From Falsirhodobacter algicola (GTDB lineage Bacteria; Pseudomonadota; Alphaproteobacteria; Rhodobacterales; Rhodobacteraceae), in assembly GCF_018279165.1 (NCBI RefSeq), contig NZ_CP047289.1, forward strand, positions 682,001 through 746,000: a DNA stretch of 64,000 nt, read 5' to 3'. The notes under the pieces were generated by a model. The model was given only the letters and a program-made list of their open reading frames with translations. It made no database searches and had not been told where the DNA came from. Position 1 is the first letter of the stretch, and each line of letters starts with the position of its first letter. Shown here piece by piece: positions 1-8,027 of this stretch. Made by a program: the position numbers and the translations under genes.

Positions 1-118
1 TCTCTTCGTCCGAATCGAGGAACGGCACCCCGATCCGTTTGGCCAGATGCTGGCCGACCGTGGTCTTTCCCGCCCCCATCATGCCGACAAGGACGACCGT
101 TTTCTTCAAGGCGCACAC
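1..118 (-). CDS. aroK: Shikimate kinase, N-terminal part (runs off the left edge)
   Basis: Only the first 39 or so codons are present; the gene continues beyond base 1. The translated start contains the P-loop [17 protein letters not shown] followed by [10 protein letters not shown], the ATP site and the shikimate-binding DSD/E region of shikimate kinases. The enzyme phosphorylates shikimate in cytoplasmic aromatic amino acid biosynthesis. I chose GTG at 118 because AAAGG lies about 10 nt upstream; a TTG at 109 is the alternative but lacks a visible ribosome site. It is divergent from the small membrane protein gene at 264. The family assignment is firm from the P-loop and DSD region even though the protein is truncated by the window. 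Confidence 0.85.
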   Translation of the reverse strand, partial: MCALKKTVVLVGMMGAGKTTVGQHLAKRIGVPFLDSDEE

Positions 119-263
119 GCGTCAGATGCCTTTCAACTCGCTTTGACCGGCCACGGGTGGCCCGCGGCACTGTTATGCGGTAATGGCGTGATAAACGGGC
201 GAACGCCATATACAATCGCATGGAAGGCGCCCCCCGCCGGGGGTGCAAGAGGAACGGAAGTCG

Positions 264-401
264 ATGATGGGATGGATCGTCAAGGCGGTGCTGGTGCTGG
301 TGGTGCTGGGTTTCGTGGCCCTCGCGGCCTTTGCGTATCTGGGCGACATGACCCCGCCGCAGGACGAAGAGACGCGGCCGGTGACATTGGATGCGAACTA
401 G
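264..401 (+). CDS. 45-aa single-span membrane protein
   Basis: This short ORF is preceded by GAGGAA at a workable distance and starts ATG ATG GGA TGG. It encodes a positively flanked hydrophobic segment (roughly residues 4–26, rich in V, L, A) followed by an acidic, proline-containing tail ending in DAN. Topology is probably N-in with the tail in the periplasm. Its stop codon lies 11 bp inside the next reading frame, whose ATG is at 391, so the two are likely translationally coupled. I do not recognise a named family. The good ribosome site, hydrophobic pattern and overlap argue that it is real; its function is unknown. Confidence 0.6.
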   Translation: MMGWIVKAVLVLVVLGFVALAAFAYLGDMTPPQDEETRPVTLDAN

Positions 402-1896
402 GGCATTTGCCGCAGCCTGCGCATTCGCCTGCCCCGCACTCGCCTTGGCGGAGCAACCGCTGTCGGCCATAGACTGGCTGTCGCGTTCGATCACGGCGCC
501 GGCGCCCGTTTCGGCGCCGCGTCCGCGCGCGGAAAAGACGCAGCCCGCCCCGGTGGTGCCCTCCCGCGATGCGGGGCTGGATGCGGCGGGGCTTTTGTCG
601 CCGCGGCAGACGGGCCTGCCGCGCGATCTGTGGGGGTCTGGCCCGACCGAGGCGATCGCGGCGCGGCTGACGGCGCTGCCCGACGGCGCGCTGCCCGCGC
701 TGCACGATCTGATGATGCGCCTTCTGCTGGCCGAGGCGACGCCCCCGCGCGATGCCAAGGACGGCACCCTGTTCCTTGCCCGCATCGACAAGCTGCTGCA
801 ACTTGGCGCGCTCGATCAGGCGCAAGCCCTTTTGGAGGCGGCGGGCAGCGATGCGCCCGGCCCGCTGCGCCGCATCTTCGACATCGCCCTGCTGCTCGGA
901 ACCGAGAATGACGCCTGCGGCCGGGTGGAGCGTATTCCCGGATTGGCCCCGACCTTCCCGGCGCGGATCTTCTGCCTTGCCCGCTCCGGCGATTGGAACG
1001 CGGCGGCGCTGACCCTTCGCACCGGCGAGGCGCTGGACCTCGTACCCGAGCGTGAGGCCGCGCTTCTGGCCCGCTTCCTCGATCCCGACCTTTATGAGGG
1101 GGAGCCGGTGCCGCCCGTGCCGGAGCGGATGACCCCCCTCGTCTGGCGGCTCTATGAGGCGATCGGAGAGCCGCTTCCCACCTACAGCCTGCCCATCGCC
1201 TTTGCTCATGCCGAACTGCGCGAGACGGCGGGCTGGAAGGCGCAGCTCGACGCGGCCGAGCGTCTGACGCGGGCGGGCGTTCTCGATCCGAACCATCTTT
1301 TGGGCCTCTATACGCTTCAGCGGCCGGCGGCCTCGGGCGGGGTCTGGGACCGGGTGGCGGCGGTGCAGGCCGTGGACAGCGACATCTCCAACGAGGACAC
1401 GGATGCGCTGCAGGTCGATCTGCCCCGCGCCGTGGCCCGGATGCAGGAGGCGGAGCTTCTGGTCCCGCTGTCCCGCATCTTCGCCAAACCGCTGCTCGCG
1501 ATGGATCTGCCGGACGCCACGGCGCGGCAGGCCTTCCGCCTCGGCCTTTTGTCGGGCGATTTCGAGGATGCCCTTGCTGGCCCGGTGCCGGAAAACCCGC
1601 TGGATCGGTTCCTTGCCTCCATCGCCCGGGGCGAACCCGATGCGCCGCCCGCCGACGACATGGCCCGCAGCGTGCAGTCCGGCCTGACGGATGCCGCCCC
1701 GCCCGACGAAGCCGCCGATCTGATCGCCGAAGGGCGCACCGGCGAGGCGCTGATGCTGGGCATCGAGCGGCTGAACCTTGGCGCAGAGGGCGATCTGCGC
1801 GCCATGACCGAGGGCCTCGGCACCCTGCGCGCGCTGGGTCTGGACCAGCCCGCCCGCCGCGTTGCGATCCAAGCGCTGCTTTTGGGCCGGACATGA
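391..1896 (+). CDS. Conserved exported protein, helical-repeat-like, function unknown
   Basis: A 501-aa protein starting MRTRAFAAACAF with a signal peptide that probably ends at ALA–EQP (about residues 1–20). The rest is alanine- and leucine-rich, predicted mainly helical, with repeated pairs of amphipathic helices reminiscent of TPR/SEL1 solenoids, but no motif I can name. It lies between the 45-aa membrane protein (11 bp overlap upstream) and xerD (ATGA overlap downstream), so the three genes form one transcription unit. A periplasmic scaffolding or envelope role is conceivable but is inference only. Codon use matches its neighbours, so there is no sign of transfer. Confidence 0.75.
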   Translation: MRTRAFAAACAFACPALALAEQPLSAIDWLSRSITAPAPVSAPRPRAEKTQPAPVVPSRDAGLDAAGLLSPRQTGLPRDLWGSGPTEAIAARLTALPDGALPALHDLMMRLLLAEATPPRDAKDGTLFLARIDKLLQLGALDQAQALLEAAGSDAPGPLRRIFDIALLLGTENDACGRVERIPGLAPTFPARIFCLARSGDWNAAALTLRTGEALDLVPEREAALLARFLDPDLYEGEPVPPVPERMTPLVWRLYEAIGEPLPTYSLPIAFAHAELRETAGWKAQLDAAERLTRAGVLDPNHLLGLYTLQRPAASGGVWDRVAAVQAVDSDISNEDTDALQVDLPRAVARMQEAELLVPLSRIFAKPLLAMDLPDATARQAFRLGLLSGDFEDALAGPVPENPLDRFLASIARGEPDAPPADDMARSVQSGLTDAAPPDEAADLIAEGRTGEALMLGIERLNLGAEGDLRAMTEGLGTLRALGLDQPARRVAIQALLLGRT

Positions 1897-2807
1897 CCGA
1901 TCTGAACTGGATCTCCCGCTTTCTGGAGGCGCAGGCCGCCGAACTCGGCGCGGCGCAGAACACGCTTTTGGCCTATGGCCGCGATCTGCGCGATTTCGCC
2001 GGTTGGTTGGCGCGCCGGGACAGCGATTTCGCCCGCGCCGACCGCCATGCCGTAGAGGATTACCTCGTCTTTTGCGATGCGCAGGGGCTGTCTGTGGCGA
2101 CACGGGCGCGGCGGCTGGCCTCCATCCGGCAGCTCTATCGGTTCGCCTTCGAGGAAGGTCTGCGCACCGACAACCCCGCCATCCGCATCCGCGGCCCGGC
2201 CAAACGCCGCTCGCTTCCCGGAACGCTCGAGATCGACGAGGTGGACCGCCTGCTGGAGGCCGCGCGCGATCAGGGGCGCAAGGACGCGCTTCAGATGCGC
2301 AACCGCTGCCTTTTGGAACTGCTCTATGCCACGGGGATGCGGGTGTCCGAACTCGTCGGGCTGCCCGACAGCGCGGCACGGGGCAATCCGCAGATGCTGC
2401 TGGTGCGCGGCAAGGGGGGCAAGGAACGGCTCGTCCCCCTCTCCCCCCCGGCGCGGGAGGCGCTGACGATTTGGCTGCGCGAACGCGACCGGATCGAAGA
2501 GGCGTCCGCCACCCCCTCGCGCTTCCTCTTTCCGGGGCGCGGGCGTACGGGGCATATCACGCGCGAGTATTTCTTCCGCCTCATTCAGGACATCGCGGTG
2601 GCGGCGGGCATCCCCCCATCGCGCGTTACGCCGCACAAACTGCGCCACGCCTTTGCCACGCATCTTCTGGCGGGCGGCGCCGATCTGCGGGCGATCCAGA
2701 TGATGCTGGGCCATTCCGACATCTCCACCGTGGAGATCTACACCCATGTCGTGGACGAGCAGTTGAAGGATCTGGTGCTGAAGCGGCACCCGCTGGCGAA
2801 AGAGTGA
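1893..2807 (+). CDS. xerD: Site-specific tyrosine recombinase, XerD type
   Basis: A 304-aa tyrosine recombinase with an N-terminal SAM-like core-binding domain (about residues 1–90) and a C-terminal catalytic domain. All active-site residues are visible: R150 (ATGMRVSEL), K174 (RGKGGKE), H248 and R251 (HKLRH), H274 (LGHSDIS) and the nucleophile Y283 (EIYTHV). With a XerC partner it resolves chromosome dimers at dif during division; the partner is not in this window. It starts within the stop of the preceding gene (ATGA at 1893). Length and gene position favour XerD over XerC, but the two paralogues are similar, so the letter is less certain than the family. Confidence 0.88.
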   Translation: MTDLNWISRFLEAQAAELGAAQNTLLAYGRDLRDFAGWLARRDSDFARADRHAVEDYLVFCDAQGLSVATRARRLASIRQLYRFAFEEGLRTDNPAIRIRGPAKRRSLPGTLEIDEVDRLLEAARDQGRKDALQMRNRCLLELLYATGMRVSELVGLPDSAARGNPQMLLVRGKGGKERLVPLSPPAREALTIWLRERDRIEEASATPSRFLFPGRGRTGHITREYFFRLIQDIAVAAGIPPSRVTPHKLRHAFATHLLAGGADLRAIQMMLGHSDISTVEIYTHVVDEQLKDLVLKRHPLAKE

Positions 2808-2816
2808 ACATTTGTG

Positions 2817-2845
2817 TTGACGCTGGCCGGTCCTGCCGATAGCCT
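2817..2845 (+). promoter_or_regulatory. Possible promoter between xerD and ialB
   Basis: TTGACG at 2817–2822 is separated by 17 bp from TAGCCT at 2840–2845. The –35 is good and the –10 is weak (3 of 6). It lies just after the xerD stop and would give a short leader containing the hairpin at 2891–2917 and the small ORF at 2885. Confidence 0.35.
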
Positions 2846-2884
2846 TTGTATCAATAAGTCGGCCGGTCCGACGGGGAGAAGACT

Positions 2885-2968
2885 ATGGATAAGGGGCTGG
2901 CTTTGCCGCCCCTTTTTCAATTTCACCTCCGCATGAAGGGGCCTGACAGGGGACGCGCGGCGTGGTAA
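2885..2968 (+). CDS. Possible 27-codon leader ORF upstream of ialB
   Basis: An ATG at 2885 preceded by GGGGAG at about 6 nt opens a 27-codon frame ending TAA at 2966–2968. It overlaps the terminator-like hairpin at 2891–2917, so translating it could disturb that hairpin. The peptide has no recognisable domain and no codon run that suggests amino-acid sensing. It may be chance; I list it because of the ribosome site and its position. Confidence 0.25.
   Translation: MDKGLALPPLFQFHLRMKGPDRGRAAW
2891..2917 (+). terminator. Intrinsic terminator-like hairpin (after xerD / before ialB)
   Basis: AAGGGGC at 2891–2897 pairs with GCCCCTT at 2908–2914, with an inner GGC/GCC pair and a TTT loop, followed by a T run to 2917. 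The simplest reading is the xerD operon terminator. As it sits between a possible promoter at 2817 and ialB, it could instead act as an attenuator or end a short RNA. Confidence 0.6.
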
Positions 2969-3002
2969 GTCCGGCGCGGAACCATCTCAAGGACCGGTGA
3001 AT

Positions 3003-3620
3003 ATGTCCAGAAAACTCCCCAGCCTGCTTGCCCTGATGATCGGACTGGGCCTTGCCGTGCCGGCCTTCGCGCAGGACGCGCCTGCCCCCGCCGCCGATGA
3101 CGCCACCGCCGAACAAGGGCTGAGCATGGGACAGACCGAAGGCCAGCCGGCCCAGGACGGCCCCGGCAGCATGTATGTCGAAGCGACGTTCGAGGATTGG
3201 CAGCAGCGCTGCATCCGCGCCGAGGAAGGCCAGAAGGACCGCTGCCAGCTGTACAAGCTGCTGAAGGACGATCAGAACAACGCTGTTGCGGAATTCAGCC
3301 TGTTCAACCTGCCGCAGGGCAATCAGGCCGCGGCCGGTGCGACGGTCATCGTTCCGCTGGAAACGCTGCTGACGGCGAACCTGTCGCTGAAGGTCGATAG
3401 CTCGCCCGCGAAGGTCTATCCCTTCACGTGGTGCAGCGAAGTCGGCTGCGTCGCCCGCATCGGCTTCACGCAGGCCGAGGTGGACGCGCTGAAACGCGGC
3501 TCCAAGGCGGTTCTGACGATCGTTCCGGTCGTGGCACCGGACCAGAAGGTCAATCTCGATGTCTCGCTCGCGGGGTTCACCGCCGGCTATGACGCCGTCG
3601 TCACCTCGAACGCCGAGTGA
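3003..3620 (+). CDS. Invasion-associated locus B (IalB) family protein
   Basis: A 205-aa exported protein: signal peptide at residues 1–24 (MSRKLPSLLALM … AFAQD), a low-complexity linker rich in A, P and Q, then an IalB-type beta domain with paired cysteines (QRC, DRC, WCSEVGC). The family is widespread in alphaproteobacteria and periplasmic; the Bartonella founder affects erythrocyte invasion, but in free-living species the role is unknown. I prefer ATG at 3003 over GTG at 2997 because AAGGA lies 9 nt before the former and only about 2 nt before the latter. The gene ends at 3620, directly abutting the stop of the convergent fabF-like gene, with no room for a shared terminator. Confidence 0.85.
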   Translation: MSRKLPSLLALMIGLGLAVPAFAQDAPAPAADDATAEQGLSMGQTEGQPAQDGPGSMYVEATFEDWQQRCIRAEEGQKDRCQLYKLLKDDQNNAVAEFSLFNLPQGNQAAAGATVIVPLETLLTANLSLKVDSSPAKVYPFTWCSEVGCVARIGFTQAEVDALKRGSKAVLTIVPVVAPDQKVNLDVSLAGFTAGYDAVVTSNAE

Positions 3621-4829
3621 TCAGACACGCCTGAGCGCCAGAACGGCGTTCAGGCCCCCGAAGGCAAAGGCGTTGGACAGGGCGACATTCACCTGCCGGT
3701 CGCGGGCGGTGTTCGGCACTACGTCCAGCGCGCATTCGGGATCGGGTTCCTGATACCCGATCGTCGGCGCGATGACCCCGTCGCGCAGCGCCATGATGCA
3801 GGCCAGAAGCTCCACCGCGCCGGTGCCGCCGATCAGGTGGCCATGCATCGATTTCGTCGAGGAAATCATCAGCCGGTCCGCGTGATGCCCGAAGACATCG
3901 GCCACCGCCGCGCATTCCGTCTTGTCGTTCGCCGCCGTCCCGGTGCCATGGGCGTTGATATAGCCGACCTCGTCCCCGTTCAGCCGCGCATCGCGCAGTG
4001 CCCCCGAAATCGCGCGCGCCGCCCCTTGCTTGTTCGGCATGACGATGTCCGATGCGTCGGATGTCATGGCAAAGCCGATCACCTCGGCCAGAATGTCAGC
4101 CCCGCGGGCGCGGGCATGGTCGTAATCCTCGAAGACGAAGATCGCCGCCCCCTCGCCCTGCACCATGCCGTTGCGGTTCAGGCTGAACGGGCGGCAGGCA
4201 TCGCGCGACATGACGCGCAGCCCCTCCCACGCCTTGATCCCGCCGAAGCAAAGCATCGATTCCGATCCCCCCGTCAGCATCACCTGCGTCATGCCGGAGC
4301 GGATCATGTGGAACGCCTGCCCCATGGCGTGGTTCGAACTGGCGCAGGCCGTCGCCACGGTGAAGCTCGGCCCCTTCAGGTTGAACTCCATCGTCAGGTG
4401 GCTGGCGGCGGCGTTATTCATCAGCTTGGGCACGACGAAGGGGTGAACGCGGTTCTTCCCCTCCTCGTAGACGGTGCGGTAATTCTCATCCCAAGTGTTT
4501 ACGCCGCCCGCGGCCGTGCCCAGCACGACCCCGGCCTGATAACTCAGCCGCCCATCGAAATTCAGCCCGGCCTGCGCCACAGCCTGCCGTGCAGCCAGAA
4601 GCGTGAATTGGGTGAACTTGTCGTAGAGGACGATCTGCTGGCGGTTGAACCACGTTTCTGGGCCCCAGTCATGGACCTGCGCACCGATGCGGATCGACAG
4701 CCGGTCGCGGTCGCGGATGTCCAGGCCGCTGATCCCGCAGCGCCCCTCGCGGAAGGCCGCGAAGGTGCCGTTCACGTCATGGGCCAGCGCGTTGACCGTT
4801 CCCGCGCCGGTGATGGCGACGCGGTTCAT
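3621..4829 (-). CDS. Beta-ketoacyl-ACP synthase (FabF/KAS II-like), paired with its own ACP
   Basis: A 402-aa thiolase-fold condensing enzyme with the complete Cys-His-His triad: C162 (TACASSNH), H294 (NAHGTGT) and H331 (SMHGHLIGG). It elongates acyl-ACP by Claisen condensation with malonyl-ACP in the cytoplasm. It starts inside the stop codon of the acyl carrier protein gene (ATGA at 4826–4829), and lpxD and an L,D-transpeptidase lie upstream on the same strand. The context suggests a condensing enzyme dedicated to an envelope acyl chain rather than the housekeeping FabF. By analogy the AcpXL/FabF sets of Rhizobiales make the very long lipid A acyl chain. Substrate and product length are inference. 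Confidence 0.85.
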   Translation of the reverse strand: MNRVAITGAGTVNALAHDVNGTFAAFREGRCGISGLDIRDRDRLSIRIGAQVHDWGPETWFNRQQIVLYDKFTQFTLLAARQAVAQAGLNFDGRLSYQAGVVLGTAAGGVNTWDENYRTVYEEGKNRVHPFVVPKLMNNAAASHLTMEFNLKGPSFTVATACASSNHAMGQAFHMIRSGMTQVMLTGGSESMLCFGGIKAWEGLRVMSRDACRPFSLNRNGMVQGEGAAIFVFEDYDHARARGADILAEVIGFAMTSDASDIVMPNKQGAARAISGALRDARLNGDEVGYINAHGTGTAANDKTECAAVADVFGHHADRLMISSTKSMHGHLIGGTGAVELLACIMALRDGVIAPTIGYQEPDPECALDVVPNTARDRQVNVALSNAFAFGGLNAVLALRRV

Positions 4830-5089
4830 GCCGCCTTCTGCGCCACCAAGTGATCCACCGCATCGGCGATCGCCCCGACCGAGGTGATGTCGAACCCGCT
4901 CGACAGCGGGTCGTTGGCGTTGAACGGCACCGCGATGTCGAAGGTTTCCTCGATCGCGAAGATCGTCTCCACCAGCCCCATGCTGTCGATGCCGAGATCG
5001 GCGGGCGACGAGTCCGCCGTCACGTCCGAAGGTGCCAGCATCGCCTGATGCGCGATGATGGCGATGACCTTCTGATGGATGTCGTTCAT
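4826..5089 (-). CDS. Acyl carrier protein (specialised, AcpXL-like context)
   Basis: An 87-aa acidic four-helix carrier protein. The phosphopantetheine attachment serine is S36 in LGIDSMGLVE, followed by the recognition helix (TIFAIEETFDIAVP). It differs from the housekeeping AcpP pattern (DSLDTVELVMALEE) and is closer to the FAI-xx-xFxIxIP form of AcpXL-type carriers. It lies 33 bp downstream of lpxD and overlaps the fabF-like gene by 4 bp, so carrier, ketosynthase and LpxD acyltransferase are probably co-expressed. Likely role: carry the hydroxyacyl chain for lipid A. Another specialised lipid, such as an ornithine or sphingolipid acyl chain, remains possible. Confidence 0.8.
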   Translation of the reverse strand: MNDIHQKVIAIIAHQAMLAPSDVTADSSPADLGIDSMGLVETIFAIEETFDIAVPFNANDPLSSGFDITSVGAIADAVDHLVAQKAA

Positions 5090-5122
5090 GGCTGTTCCCC
5101 CGGGATGCGTCTCCCGAAGGGT

Positions 5123-6205
5123 TTACCCGTCTTTTGCGACAGTTTTTTGCAGCTCGGCAACCGTTTTGGCAAGGCGCGGCAGGCGGCGCAGGGCCTTCTG
5201 CATTTCGATATGCAGATCCATCTTCACGGCGGGATAGCCCAGAAGCACCCGGCCCGCCGGTGCGTTGCTCAGGATCTTGGTGCCGCCGCCCGCGATCACG
5301 TCATCGCCGATGAAGATGTTGTCCGACACGCCGACCTGACCGGCCAGCACCACCCGGTCACCGATCTTGACCGACCCGGCGACCCCGACCATGGCACACA
5401 GAAGGCAATCGCGCCCGACCTGCACATTGTGGCCAAGATGCACGAGGTTGTCGATCTTGGTGCCGTTTCCGACCTTGGTGTCGCGGATCGTGCCCCGGTC
5501 GATGCAGGAGTTCACCCCCACCTCCACATCGTCGCCGATGCTGACGCTGCCGAGCGAGTGGATGCGGACCCATTCCTGTTTGCGGATTTCCTCGCGCAGG
5601 CCCAGCGTGTGGCGGATTTCCTCCACGCCGGACACTTCGGGCGTGACGAAGGAGAATCCGTCGCCGCCGATCGTAGCCCCCGGATGCGCGATGAAGCGAT
5701 CGCCGATCACCACGCGCGCGCCGATCCGTGCGCCGTTCAGGATCAGGGCATCATCGCCGATCACCGCCCCTTCGGCGATGGAGGCATGGGGCGCGATGCG
5801 CGCATTCGCCCCGATCCGCGCACCGGCACCGATCGTCACGAAGGGGCCGATCGCGGCACCGTCGCCAATGGTCGCCGTCGGGTCGATCACCGTCATGGGG
5901 TGGATGCCCGGCGCGATGGCGGGGCCAGGATCCATCATGCGCGACAGATGCGCCATGGAGAGCCGCCCACGCGGCGCGAAGATCGCAGCCTCCAGCCCCA
6001 GGGCGCGCCAGTCGGCCCCCTGCCACAGCATCGCGGCGCGCGCAGCCCCCTGCGCCAGCCCATCCGCGTATTTCGGATCGACCGCCAGCGCCAGATCTTC
6101 GGGGCCCGCCGCCGCCGGTTCCGCCGTCGCACCGACCATGAGGTCGAGATTGCCCTCCGCCTCGGCGTTCAGGGCTTTGGCGATGTTGCGGATGGTATGG
6201 GGCAT
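5123..6205 (-). CDS. lpxD: UDP-3-O-acyl-glucosamine N-acyltransferase LpxD
   Basis: A 360-aa enzyme of lipid A synthesis that transfers a 3-hydroxyacyl chain from ACP to the 2-amine of UDP-3-O-acylglucosamine. The N-terminal uridine-binding domain (about 1–100) is followed by a left-handed beta-helix of hexapeptide repeats (about 103–320) and a C-terminal helical tail. The catalytic histidine is H259 in DNLVHLGHNVQVG. Length is slightly above the roughly 340 aa usual for the family. It sits 27 bp after an L,D-transpeptidase gene and 33 bp before an acyl carrier protein gene. This is the only lpxD in the window; the canonical slot between skp and fabZ (31895–31953) is empty. Confidence 0.92.
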   Translation of the reverse strand: MPHTIRNIAKALNAEAEGNLDLMVGATAEPAAAGPEDLALAVDPKYADGLAQGAARAAMLWQGADWRALGLEAAIFAPRGRLSMAHLSRMMDPGPAIAPGIHPMTVIDPTATIGDGAAIGPFVTIGAGARIGANARIAPHASIAEGAVIGDDALILNGARIGARVVIGDRFIAHPGATIGGDGFSFVTPEVSGVEEIRHTLGLREEIRKQEWVRIHSLGSVSIGDDVEVGVNSCIDRGTIRDTKVGNGTKIDNLVHLGHNVQVGRDCLLCAMVGVAGSVKIGDRVVLAGQVGVSDNIFIGDDVIAGGGTKILSNAPAGRVLLGYPAVKMDLHIEMQKALRRLPRLAKTVAELQKTVAKDG

Positions 6206-6232
6206 GTCGTTCTCCGGTGGTTTGAGGGGAAT

Positions 6233-7786
6233 CTAGCCATCCTCGCCCCGCAGCGCCACCCCGGCCCGCGCCATAGCGTCCCAGATCGCGGCATCGCGAC
6301 CGTAAATGTCGGGACGATAGCGAATATGGCCATCCTCGGCCGGATAGGCGGTGAAGTACACCAGATGCACCTGCGGCGGATCGCGCAGGGTGATCACCGT
6401 TTCCTTGCCGCTGTCCACCGCCGCCTTGATCCGCGCCGCCGGATCGTCCGATTGCGGGCCGATCAGCACCTCGGCCAGCGTCGAGGGATCGGACACGCGC
6501 ACGCAGCCATGGCTGAAGGCCCGGTCCGACTGCCCGAACAGATGCCGCGCCGGGGTGTCGTGCAGATAGATGTTCCACGGGTTCGGGAACATGAACTTCG
6601 CCATACCGAGCGCGTTGTCATCCGATGGCGGCTGACGCAGCCGATAGGGGAAGGTCTGCGCGGTATAGGCGCGGAAATCGATGAAGCGCCGGTCGATCAC
6701 GGTGCCGGTGGCATCCACGACCTGAAGCTGCGGCGCGGCATAGGGGTCTTTTTGCAGCTTCGGCAGATACTCGGCCGTCGCGATGGATCCGGGCACATGC
6801 CATGCCGGATTGATCACGATGTAATCCATCCGGTCCGAGAATTCGGGCGTCCGGTAGGTCGGATCGGGCTTGCCGATCACGCCGCGCGTCTCGAACACGG
6901 TCTGGCCATGATCGACGAGGCGGATCATCTGCTCGGTCAGGTCCACCCAGACATAGCGATCGCCGCGCGATCCGTGCATCCAGCGCAGCCGCTCCATCGC
7001 GACGATGACCTGCTGGGCGCGGATCTCGGCCGGGACGTTGATCTCGGCCAAGGTGGCGGGACCGGCGATGCCGTCCGCGGCAAGACCGTGATCGGCTTGA
7101 AACGCGCGGACGCCGCGGCGCAGCGCCTCGTCATAACCGGCGCCGTCCGGGGCATAGCCCATGGCCGCGAGCCGGGCATGCAGTGCCGCAACGGCAGGCC
7201 CGCCCTCTCCGGGGTGGAGGGTGACGGCCATCGGGACGGGATCGCCCCAATCGGCCGTGGCCAGTTCCACCCGCTGCGCGACGAGGCGGCCATAGGCCGG
7301 ATCCGCCGGGAAAAGCGTAGCGAGATAACCCGCGGGATCATGGGCGAAATTCGCCATTTCCGCCTGCGGGCTGCGCCGGTACACGTCGCGCACGATGGTC
7401 GGATCGACGCGCTTGGGTTGCACCGCGCCGCTGCGGGCATCTTGCACGAAGGCAAAGAAGGCGCGGGTGATCGCGACATCGACCCGCGCAAGATCGGCGG
7501 GTTCGGTCGCGGCCCGAAGCTGCTGGCGCAGCGCGCGCGAATCGTAGCGGCCGATCGGCAAGCCATGCATCCACGCATCGTCGAGCGCCTTCAGGAACGG
7601 CTCCAGCCGTGCCTCGCGGTCCTGCAGCCAGAAGGTTTCGAAGGCCCGATCGTGATAGAACGCTGCCACCGGATCGCCGGGGCGCCAGTTCGGGGGCTCC
7701 TGCGCCCGGGGTGGCATGGGCGCGGCGACAGCGGCATGAAGCCCGCCAAGAGCGACCACGGCGGCAAGCAGGGTGATTCTGAACAT
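6233..7786 (-). CDS. L,D-transpeptidase, YcbB/LdtD type
   Basis: A 517-aa periplasmic enzyme with signal peptide (1–21, ending AVAA), a scaffold domain, a peptidoglycan-binding PG_binding_1 domain (about 190–250) and a C-terminal YkuD catalytic domain (about 277–455). The active site is complete: H409, then S425-H426-G427-C428-V-R430 with nucleophile C428. Such enzymes make 3-3 (mDAP–mDAP) cross-links in peptidoglycan or attach proteins to it. It is the first gene of a probable operon running into lpxD (27 bp gap). It is divergent from a MepK-like peptidase gene, whose E. coli homologue cleaves the 3-3 bonds LdtD makes and whose gene is also next to ldtD. Confidence 0.9.
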   Translation of the reverse strand: MFRITLLAAVVALGGLHAAVAAPMPPRAQEPPNWRPGDPVAAFYHDRAFETFWLQDREARLEPFLKALDDAWMHGLPIGRYDSRALRQQLRAATEPADLARVDVAITRAFFAFVQDARSGAVQPKRVDPTIVRDVYRRSPQAEMANFAHDPAGYLATLFPADPAYGRLVAQRVELATADWGDPVPMAVTLHPGEGGPAVAALHARLAAMGYAPDGAGYDEALRRGVRAFQADHGLAADGIAGPATLAEINVPAEIRAQQVIVAMERLRWMHGSRGDRYVWVDLTEQMIRLVDHGQTVFETRGVIGKPDPTYRTPEFSDRMDYIVINPAWHVPGSIATAEYLPKLQKDPYAAPQLQVVDATGTVIDRRFIDFRAYTAQTFPYRLRQPPSDDNALGMAKFMFPNPWNIYLHDTPARHLFGQSDRAFSHGCVRVSDPSTLAEVLIGPQSDDPAARIKAAVDSGKETVITLRDPPQVHLVYFTAYPAEDGHIRYRPDIYGRDAAIWDAMARAGVALRGEDG

Positions 7787-8027
7787 GGGAATTCCGAGGG
7801 TTCGTTAATCATTCGTTACACTTGCCCCGCGCCATGTCGAGAGTGCGCGCAAGAAGCCCCCCGCATCGGTGCAGAGATGCAACGATCGGCAATCAGCAAA
7901 TTATCGCCGAGATCCTTTAACCGAAAGGTTCATCGCGCTTGGTGACTCGGGCCGATCATGACATAGATGGGTGGTACGAATACGAAGCCGTGCAAAACGC
8001 GGCACAGACACGTAGCGGACAGGCAGA
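7787..8027. promoter_or_regulatory. Divergent intergenic region between ldt and mepK-like genes
   Basis: This 241-bp region must hold promoters for both the transpeptidase operon and the peptidase gene. On the plus strand TTGGTG (7939–7944), 17 bp, CATAGA (7962–7967) is a possible promoter for the peptidase. An AACC-GAAA-GGTT stem-loop lies just upstream, in the 7919–7930 area. I see no convincing –10 box for the minus strand and no ORF in the region. Confidence 0.4.

Noticed and set aside
1893-2807. XerD-like recombinase as an integron or phage integrase
   Set aside because: Length, core-binding domain and operon position fit chromosomal XerD; there is no att site or foreign gene beside it.
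3621-5089. ACP plus ketosynthase as the core of a polyketide cluster
   Set aside because: No ketoreductase, acyltransferase, tailoring or transport genes nearby; the partner gene is lpxD, pointing to lipid A.
4850-7945. A 1031-codon open frame on the plus strand, antisense to lpxD and the L,D-transpeptidase
   Set aside because: Same kind of shadow; it mirrors the codon bias of two well-supported minus-strand genes and shows no motif or start site.
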